A DNA stretch of 64,000 nt, taken from assembly GCA_030544235.1 (NCBI GenBank), contig CM060468.1:5183758-5247757 (forward strand), written 5' to 3'. Shown piece by piece: positions 56,328 to 64,000 of this stretch. The stretch is from Lepturacanthus savala. Lineage: Eukaryota; Chordata; Actinopteri; Scombriformes; Trichiuridae. The position numbers and the translations under genes are program-made. The notes beneath the pieces were generated by a model. The model was not told the origin of the DNA and searched no databases. It worked only from the letters and a program-made list of their open reading frames with translations. The number at the start of each line of letters is the position of its first letter. The first letter of the stretch is position 1.

Positions 56328-59303
56328 TGAACAAAAACAAACACACATTGTGGATGTGAGACAGAACAGCAGCTGTGTGCCTGATCCTCACAATCAAACA
56401 CACAACATAAACTCGAGCAGAATTCTCTGTTGCCATGGCAGCGGTTAATGAGGATGTGTGTGTGCGTGTGTGTTGGGTGTAGGACTGCTGCTGGAGTGCA
56501 GAAATCAGTGAGTCCATACAGGGGACGATCTGAGACAACCTGGACCCAGTCTGCAATGGTTGGTGGTCTTTGGGCTCCGAGATATAGAAGGTTTTATTTA
56601 ATTGTTTCACATCCTCTTTGTTAGAGGCAAAGCTTCACAGCAACACTATTTAAAAAAAACAAAAAAAAGGGAAAGTAGTAACATGAACATCTGATCAACT
56701 TCTAAATATATTTGGGGGGGGCGGGGCACAACCTATTTTTTCTATTTTGACGAAAATAGTCAGACAGGACTTCATAGATCACAAATCTAAGGAAATGATT
56801 TATAATTAAAGATAATTATATACAGTCATGTTAATTTTGTCAGCTAAGATTTCTTACTTAGTCTTTGTCCCGTTTGATATGTCCCGGGTCAGTCTTTATC
56901 ATATTTTGTCAACCTTTCTTTGGCAAGTTTTCGGTGACTAAATGCACATTTTAGTCTTATCTTTGTCAAAGAAATCTATAAACGTTTTGGTATAGTTTCA
57001 GTGAATGAAATCTGTTGACATTTCCGTCTTTATTCATCCACAGATTACACAACAGCCAGTTTGGCTATAAAACACAGCCTGCATAATTTATCACCACCGC
57101 CTTACATGGCTTAATATAGCTTTAAAAAATAAAACATCTGAACATTAGCAAGACATCAACCTACCTCAGTTATTTTGTGGCGAGCCTTAATGTGTCTCTT
57201 CAGGTTTGTGGTATTCTTTCAAGCTATTTTATGGCCACACTCCTTCTGATTACGCATTGCATTCTGTTTTATTCTCTAGCTTCATTGTAAAGAAAATGGG
57301 CACAAATATCAGCTTGTTTCTCTCAAACCCTGATGTTGTTTTCTTTATTAGCATCATCTTGCTTTCGGTAAGACATTTGATGTACTCTTGCAATCCATGC
57401 AGCAGTTTTTTATTTTACATTTTAGTCCTGTCTTTTTTTAAAATCTTTTTTGTCTTGTCTTGTCTTAGTCATAGAAAAAAAGGTTGTTGATGAGCATATT
57501 TAGTCATAGTTTCCTTTAGCACTAATGAAATTGGCACAAATACAGAGTCTAGTATTTATTTCTACCAGAGAATATATCTAGTTCAGATTTTCTTTTAAGA
57601 TGAAGCCAAATGGAATGTATATTTTCTAATTTCTGCAGTATAACCTCCAGGTGTTGTAGGTCACAAATCAGGTGCTGTAAAGAAGTTGGCACCATCATAG
57701 ATTAAGAAGCTGCTTAAATACCTGGTGTATTGTTAGGTGGGAGGAAGCTGCAAATCATATTCAAAGCTTTTTTTTTGTATTTTCAAACTGGCAAAATCCT
57801 TTAGATGAATGATTTCTTTTCACTTCTAATTTGTACCCTAAGTGATATATGTTCAAATGGTGCACCTTTTTTAGAACAGATGACCGATATTTTAGGAATT
57901 TCAACAGATGTTCATCACTCCTTATCTCTAAAACTAAGCTATCACTACCTGAGCTGCTTTTTAGCAATTTTTTTTTTATAATTCTGTCATGTTTCAGACA
58001 TCATTAAAAGGCCATGCGGATGGATCCTCAAGGAGGGTGAAATATTTCAGTTGGAGCGATGTATGATACTGTATTTGCCCCAGAAATCATAACTGCAGCA
58101 TCAGCACTGAAAATGTCCAGAATGGTGGGAACCCAGCATGTGAATTGTGGGGAACTTGACACCTGCGTGACTTTCTACAGAAAACTGTTACACAGGGAGT
58201 TGTGGCATTCATACACACGCAGCTATTTAAGCCTCCTTATCATCTAAAGCAGGGGTGGGACCACACCTGATTCTACTAATCAACCATGAGGGCCCTAACT
58301 ATGGAGCTTCATTAGTAGAACCAGGTGTGTTCCTGCTTGGTTGGAACAAAAACCTGCACCCACAGCGGCTCTCCAGGACCAGGGTTGCCCACACCTGATC
58401 TAAAGTATTAAGGCTGGGTCTGTGCAGTTGAGGTAAATCTTGAATGTAACACAGACTGGACCAAGAGCATCTCCCTGGGTTAAAGGTTGTCTTTTTAATT
58501 TCCTGTTTGTCTGTCAAAGGTTTTAATTTTTTTTTTCTGTTTTGTGAGTTTCGAGAGTTTTTTTGTTTTATATAAGTAGTTGAGAGTTTTTGAGCGGACC
58601 CTACCTCTAAAATATCCAAGGTTACGTCACTGTCAAACAGTGAATAATCAACGCAGCGTATGTATGCCAGTCGGAAAAAGCGCAATGGACAGAGTTCTCC
58701 GGCACTTGTGTGGTTCCGGTGAGCGACAGGCCGCCTTTGGCAACTGCAGTCTACCTCTGTCGTTGAGAATGCACAACCGGCCATTTAATCGTTTTTGAGA
58801 AGTTAAACGTTAGCTGTTCTGAATGTCGAGAGCATGCCGGCCTTACCCTTTTAATTAATAAGGTCTCAAGAGAGTAAAGTAATTTAAAAGAGTTACACAC
58901 TGGTGGGCTGTGGATCTGTAAAGACGTAACACAGGGTACTGGCACATAATGTTGTTTTTGGTCATGTAAATTTGTCCAATTGCCACTGTATGAGTCTGTG
59001 GTATATTATACTAGCACACTTCTTTAAATTTTTGTAGATAAGAATTTTCTTGTTGTTTTGAGACATGGAAAAAAAAATGTAATAAAATTACAGAAATAAA
59101 CCGGTGTGAGTGTTGTGAATTCTAAAACATTTTCTACATATACAAATGAACAATTTATCTCAAATATTGTTCATAAATCTGTGAAAGTGATCACTTCTCG
59201 TTTGCTGAGATAATCCATCCCACCTCACAGGTTGTGACCTATCAAGATGCTGATTAGACAGCATGATTATTGTACAAGTGTGCCTTAGACTGGCCACAAT
59301 AAA
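56328..59303 (+). other. per1: Period-gene 3' UTR (end uncertain)
   Basis: AATAAA signals lie at 57128-57133, 59081-59086, 59095-59100 and 59298-59303. TTTAGTC-rich repeat words lie near 56860-57480 and a miniature element at 58250-58397. The transcript end cannot be fixed from sequence. Confidence 0.45.
58250..58397. mobile_element. hAT-like miniature element, copy E, internally deleted
   Basis: Starts CAGGGGTGGGA and jumps directly to CCACACCTGATTC; the right half is intact and ends TTGCCCACACCTG. Perfect 8-bp target duplication ATCTAAAG (58242-58249 and 58398-58405). Confidence 0.9.
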
Positions 59304-60944
59304 GGGCTACTCTGAAATATATATATAGATAAATGATATATCATTTATCTGAGTTAATGTAAAACATCTAAGGACCTTTTACCAATCTTTTCTTCCCATT
59401 ATGTGCAAGTGTCAGCATCTTCTTTGTGTGTGAAAAGTGCCTTTAAATACAGAACATTTTTCTGACCATTTGAAAGTTTTAGTCTCTAAAAATGTGGTTA
59501 ATTTGATCAGATTCACCGAAAATTCCATGACTTTGTCCACAAAGAGGATTTCAGCACACAAAATAAATTGTATCAATTTACACACAATTTTGTGTGTTTT
59601 CTTCAACTTTTGTACACTCTTGGTGTTTCTGGTCAAAAAATGACCGATCATTAAAAATGAATGGGGGAGACCAGGATTAATGGAAGAAATTGAAACCCAG
59701 GTATATCTACATTTGTCAAAAGGACACATGCATGAACACGCACATTTTAAATGGTTTTGAAACAAATGTACTTGGTGATTTGACCCAAAGTATTCTATGT
59801 TTCATCTGATCATTTCTTATAGTCAAAATAATCCAGGAATTGTGTTTTTTTAGAACTTGAACTCAAGATGTATCAGTTAAGACCAATGACACATACAGGC
59901 CATAAATAACAAATAGAAGTTCAAAACTTGTAACATTCACAAGAAGTTATGTTGATTAAAAAAAAATCAAATCCAACAAGAGGTGATAATATTTGTATTA
60001 TTCCCGTTTTTATCATGAGTCCTAATGGAATTGATTAAAATGGAATGAACACAACATGAGTAAAATTTGAGTCAAACACACTTTTTTTTAAATTATTTAT
60101 CTCCAATAAGCAACATTAGGTATTTTTGTGTCTGCCCCTACGCTGCTTCTGTCCAATAGGCGAGTGATTGTTCTCTCACAGTCAAAGACAGTTGAGAAGC
60201 ACCCAGGGATGGCAGGGTTCCCCCGGGGATCTGTTTCAGTGCCATATGCTCACTTCCACCGTTAAATCTCTCCCTCTAGCCAACTGTTGCGTTGCAGCGA
60301 CCTTTAACCTCAGAAATCATATGCACGGTCACAAACCCGCAGCTGATGCGTTTTGGATGCACGAGTCCTCCCTCCCGTCACGAGTTCTCTTCCCCTGCTA
60401 AAATCTGGTAATCTGGTGCTGTGGTCGGCCCGTCATCTGTCGTTTTCAGTTCACAGATTCCAGTGAGGAGAAGTATTCTCACACTTATTAGCTCCGGGTT
60501 TCCCTGTGATGTCCTCACAAAAATTTTCAAAGTTTATTTAATTAAAGGTAACCAGCTCATCTCCTTCAATACTCTGAGTATCTGTTTCAGTAAATAACTT
60601 TGTTCAGTGATGTGTCAGTTTTACTGCACAGAGGGTGCGACAGTAATTAAATTAAGCCGAGAGGTCTTTAAAACCAAACCCCCACCGCCCACCTGTTTCC
60701 TGCAACACATCAGGGATAAAACCACACAGGGAGGGCCACAAACTGGATGTTTCATATCGTGACTGAACGTATTGTAAAACAGGGTTTGACTGAAATCTGT
60801 ACAAAGAACCGAAGACAGAACGTGCAAACAGAAAAAGGCAGCTGTTTGTCTGCCTAAAAAGTTGGAGCTGGTGGTGAGATTTGGTGACAGCTGACCAGGA
60901 AGTTGCCCAGAACTTATCGTTTCGATCAGGGTTGCATCCAAGAT

Positions 60945-60948
<4 letters not shown>

Positions 60949-60975
<27 letters not shown>
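60949..60975. repeat. (GT)n microsatellite
   Basis: An uninterrupted run of GT units. Confidence 0.97.
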
Positions 60976-60977
<2 letters not shown>

Positions 60978-61824
60978 TGAGTAGTGCGGCAAACAGCACC
61001 GATGTCCAGGCTGAAGTAAATGTGCAACTTGGACCAGCAATTCATTAACACACCCTATCTTACAACAGAACAAATCAATAATGGATCAAATATGAGTTAA
61101 TTTAATCAAAGTGTATTAAACAGGCTTCATTTATAACTAGAATCAGGTCTTTGGATATTCCAGATGAAATTTATAGGCCATAAAAAAGAAATAATACATT
61201 TTCAGTACATTCTTCTCTTTGAGGAGCCTTTACTTTTACTTGATGATACTTTCAGTGATTTTACAATGAAATAAATACTCCAATCTTTTAATCTGTTAAA
61301 TTTTACAGGTAGAATTATTTTGCAGAAAAATGTACTTATGTACCCAAAAATAAAAGCAGCCATCTCCATTTAGTTTTATATTTAACAGTATAATCACAAT
61401 TGAATTTTAATACTCATTAATTGATTATGTACAAGTATACACCATTTAATGTTAACATTTATTCAAATGAATAAATTGAATTAATTGTAGTGGATTAAAA
61501 AACAATATTTCCTGGAGTGAAATATAAAGTATCATCAGATGTAAATACTCAAGTTAAGTATAAATATCCCTTAAGTACAATATTTGAGTCAAAATATACT
61601 TTATTTCGCACTCTAAGAAACTTGGTGTGCGTGTGCGCGTGCGCCTGCGTGTCCCTTTGAAGAATCGGAGCCTGCTTGTGTCCCTTTTTAGTGTCTTTTC
61701 AACTCTGCGGGCTTTGACGCTCGTCTGTCAAATGGTCTGGAGCAGCTTTGATCAGTCTGTCTCGTCCGCTCCCATTTCAATGTGTTTCCTCCGACATTCA
61801 CACCCACGTCCAGTTCACCTCCAC

Positions 61825-61880
61825 CTCCTCCTCCTCCTCCTCCTCCTCCTCCACCTCCTCCTCCTCCTCCTCCTCCTCCT
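61825..61880. repeat. (CCT)n trinucleotide repeat
   Basis: A near-perfect CCT/CTC run interrupted by CCACCTCCTC. It creates leucine- or glycine-rich open frames that are artefacts. Confidence 0.97.
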
Positions 61881-63041
61881 ACATGCCAAGCCATTTAAAC
61901 ATGTAAAAGTCTGTAATTCAGCTTTACCTATAGTCAAAAACAACACCACCACTACATCCTTCCTATCCTCAATTGTCATGTCAGATCTCCACAACTACTA
62001 TCTTCCTATCGACAAATGACGTCACGTCTGCCATCCACGTGTATGGGGTTTGTCAGTCCACTGCATAGATTACGCATCTCTGTAACTCATTTACTAATAG
62101 TAGTAATTTAATACAATTTGATCCGACTAGTCATAATTCCACTTTAAGATATATTTAATTCAGCACAATTAAACATATATGCATGCCCATTTTTTCAGAT
62201 ATTTCGTCAAAATGAAGTTGTAGATACCTCAAACTGGAATTATGACTATTCAAACTAACATGATTATATCTATTATATCTATAGTCAAAACTGATTATTA
62301 CAGATATCTGCAATTATTATTATTATTATATATTATAGTCATTTAAGACGTGAGGCGGTTTAAATGACATGATCTTTAATTCAGTTGTGCCTGTAGTCAA
62401 AACTGAATTACAAGTCACAGTTATATAGGTTCTAGTCTTGTTAAATGAAAGATGCAGCTAGTTACGACTAGTCAGAAACACGTTGGTGATATTAACAACA
62501 GAGAATATTAACAATGCTAATTCCTGATAGTCAGATTTATCCTTATTCTTATTTATCCTTATTTATTCTCTTCAATCCACTAATTATTCCTGCAAAGGCA
62601 GCAGGCGACAGATCACGTGAACAAAATGTGATCTTCATCAGATCATTCAACATCAGATTTGAGCTGTAAGGTTTTTTTTTTTATCCTTTTGGCTTTTCCG
62701 TGTTCACTGGACCAGGTCCGCGTGGCTGGAGGTGGACGGCGCGTCCAGACGCAGCGGCGCAGGCAGGATGTAACAGCAGTTTGTTAATGCGCTCTTTGGC
62801 TCCGAGGTGAGAGCGCAGCCACTGCTGGAGAGGTGCGACTCTCTCATGTGCGTCACGGCGGTGTGAAACGTCTGAGGCCAGAGGAGGAGGAACAACAGAG
62901 CAAGTCTGGAGGATTTATATTGGCGGCGTTAACTCTGAAGAAGAAGAAAAGCCACCGCTCCCTGTCGTAAAGTCACAAAATCATGGCCTAAGTCACCATT
63001 TAAAAAGTTTTTGGGGAAACACACAAAAAACTTCATCAAAT

Positions 63042-63560
63042 GCAGAGACTATTACAGCTCTGGGGGGAAGAAATAAGAAACCACTGCATTATTTTTCTGA
63101 AATCAGCATCTCTACATGTATTCCAGCCATTCCATTCCAGCGTCTGTTGAACACGTGCACACTTCATTCTGCTTAAAGAGGAACCAGGAGTGGAATGAAG
63201 TCACCCATGATCAATGGTAAAGACTGGAGAGCATGAAAGCTGGGATTAAAAATGAGGGTTATTGCACCAAATATTGACTTCTGAACTCTTCTCAAGTGTT
63301 AAGTTGTTTTAAAATGAATTTGATCTTGTTTCTTTGTATTGTTTGAGGCCAGAAAACATTGAATACTTTTTGTTATTTTCACCATTTATCATTTTCTGCA
63401 AATAAATCCTCTAACATCTTTTATTTGGAATTTGGGGGAAATGTTATCAGTAGTTAATAGACTCAAACACAATGTTCCTTTTGCCCAAACACATAGTAAA
63501 ATCAGAAAAACTGATCATTTTGCAGTGGTCTCTATTCATTTATATCATTTCAATGAAAAA
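63042..63560. mobile_element. Common teleost non-autonomous element
   Basis: Left end GAGACTATTACAGCTCTGG; inside CATTTTCTGCAAATAAATCC, TTATTTGGAATTTGGGGGAA and CTGATCATTTTGCAGTGGTC. These blocks in this order mark a repeat found in many fish genomes. Limits approximate. Confidence 0.6.
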
Positions 63561-63720
63561 AGGCCATGACAGTGGATGATTGTGGACATCCATAGATTGT
63601 TACGTGTCACAGGCAACTTTAAACCTCTGCTTTAAACTGTCCTTTCATTCCATAGTGCAAACTCAAAACCTAGATTACCTGGAGTTAAATTAAACTAATG
63701 TCAGGTAAATTACATTGGGC
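63540..63720 (-). repeat. Dispersed repeat, inverted partner of 31815-32040
   Basis: Its reverse complement follows 31815-32040 block by block (see that entry). It directly abuts the element at 63042-63560. Confidence 0.75.
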
Positions 63721-64000
63721 AGGAGGCATTTCCCCTTTTCATCACTTTCCAAGGTCTTCTTTATCCGTTATTCATTGAATGCAACTCTAATATCCTGTTT
63801 TTGCAACTTTTTAAAACTTGAGATGTGGTAAATTTTCATTGAAGTGAAGACACATCCAGATCCTGGAACTTCTTTTCTTTCTTTATATTTGGCTACACAT
63901 ATATTTAATTTATTGTTATGCACAGCACTTTATATTACATTATTATTAAAGCATATCTTTAACTCTAAATTTAGACTAAATTACTATAAAACATTATAGC

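Larger units (their letters stand above)
59304..63041. other. Downstream region without a supported gene
   Basis: Contains GT tracts (about 60949-60975), a CCT/CTC repeat (about 61825-61880) and a GC-rich island at 62700-62895. No exon series or known domain seen. Confidence 0.6.

Noticed and set aside
58299..58784. Minus-strand frame of 161 codons in the period 3' region
   Set aside because: Begins in a miniature element and has no known domain.
59412..59765. Minus-strand frame of 117 codons
   Set aside because: AT-rich, no family match, no splice context.
61627..62019. Leucine-rich frame of 130 codons
   Set aside because: Produced by the CCT repeat; the opposite strand gives poly-glycine.

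Overview
This window is vertebrate nuclear DNA, most likely from a teleost fish. The evidence is long introns with GT-AG borders, abundant CA/GT and GATA microsatellites, many short interspersed elements of types common in fish genomes, and two intron-rich genes whose proteins resemble known vertebrate families. There is no bacterial, phage or CRISPR content. Both genes are on the + strand. All homology calls come from reading the translated exons against remembered family sequences; no database search was run.

Layout. 1-4829: upstream sequence with no coding exon, holding a tRNA-derived SINE remnant and a degraded DNA element. 4830-28248: a complete coding set of 22 exons for the class IA PI3-kinase catalytic subunit p110-beta (pik3cb, 1078 codons). 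28249 to about 30302: its 3' UTR with several AATAAA signals. About 30303-34960: intergenic DNA with repeats and a large GATA/GT microsatellite. About 34960-35480: a candidate CpG-containing promoter with CCAAT boxes, E-prime boxes, a D-box and an NRF1-type palindrome. 38806-56327: 21 coding exons of a PERIOD circadian clock protein (1487 codons). Its N-terminus and several internal blocks are closer to PER1 than to PER2. 56328 to about 59300: its 3' UTR. About 59300-64000: repeat-rich sequence with no gene I can support.

The two genes have separate jobs. p110-beta is a membrane lipid kinase acting downstream of receptors. PER is the negative limb of the circadian clock, binding CRY and CK1. 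Their adjacency looks like a synteny fact, not a pathway.

The most useful observations are: a probable GC-AG intron in the period gene; an in-frame 39-bp minisatellite that lengthens its Gln/Pro-rich region; an 18-bp in-frame duplication in pik3cb; a family of hAT-like miniature elements with 8-bp target duplications, one nested inside an older palindromic element; a 452-bp foldback element; a decayed LINE reverse-transcriptase fragment; and an E-box/CRE cluster in a pik3cb intron. I found no convincing previously undescribed multi-gene system.
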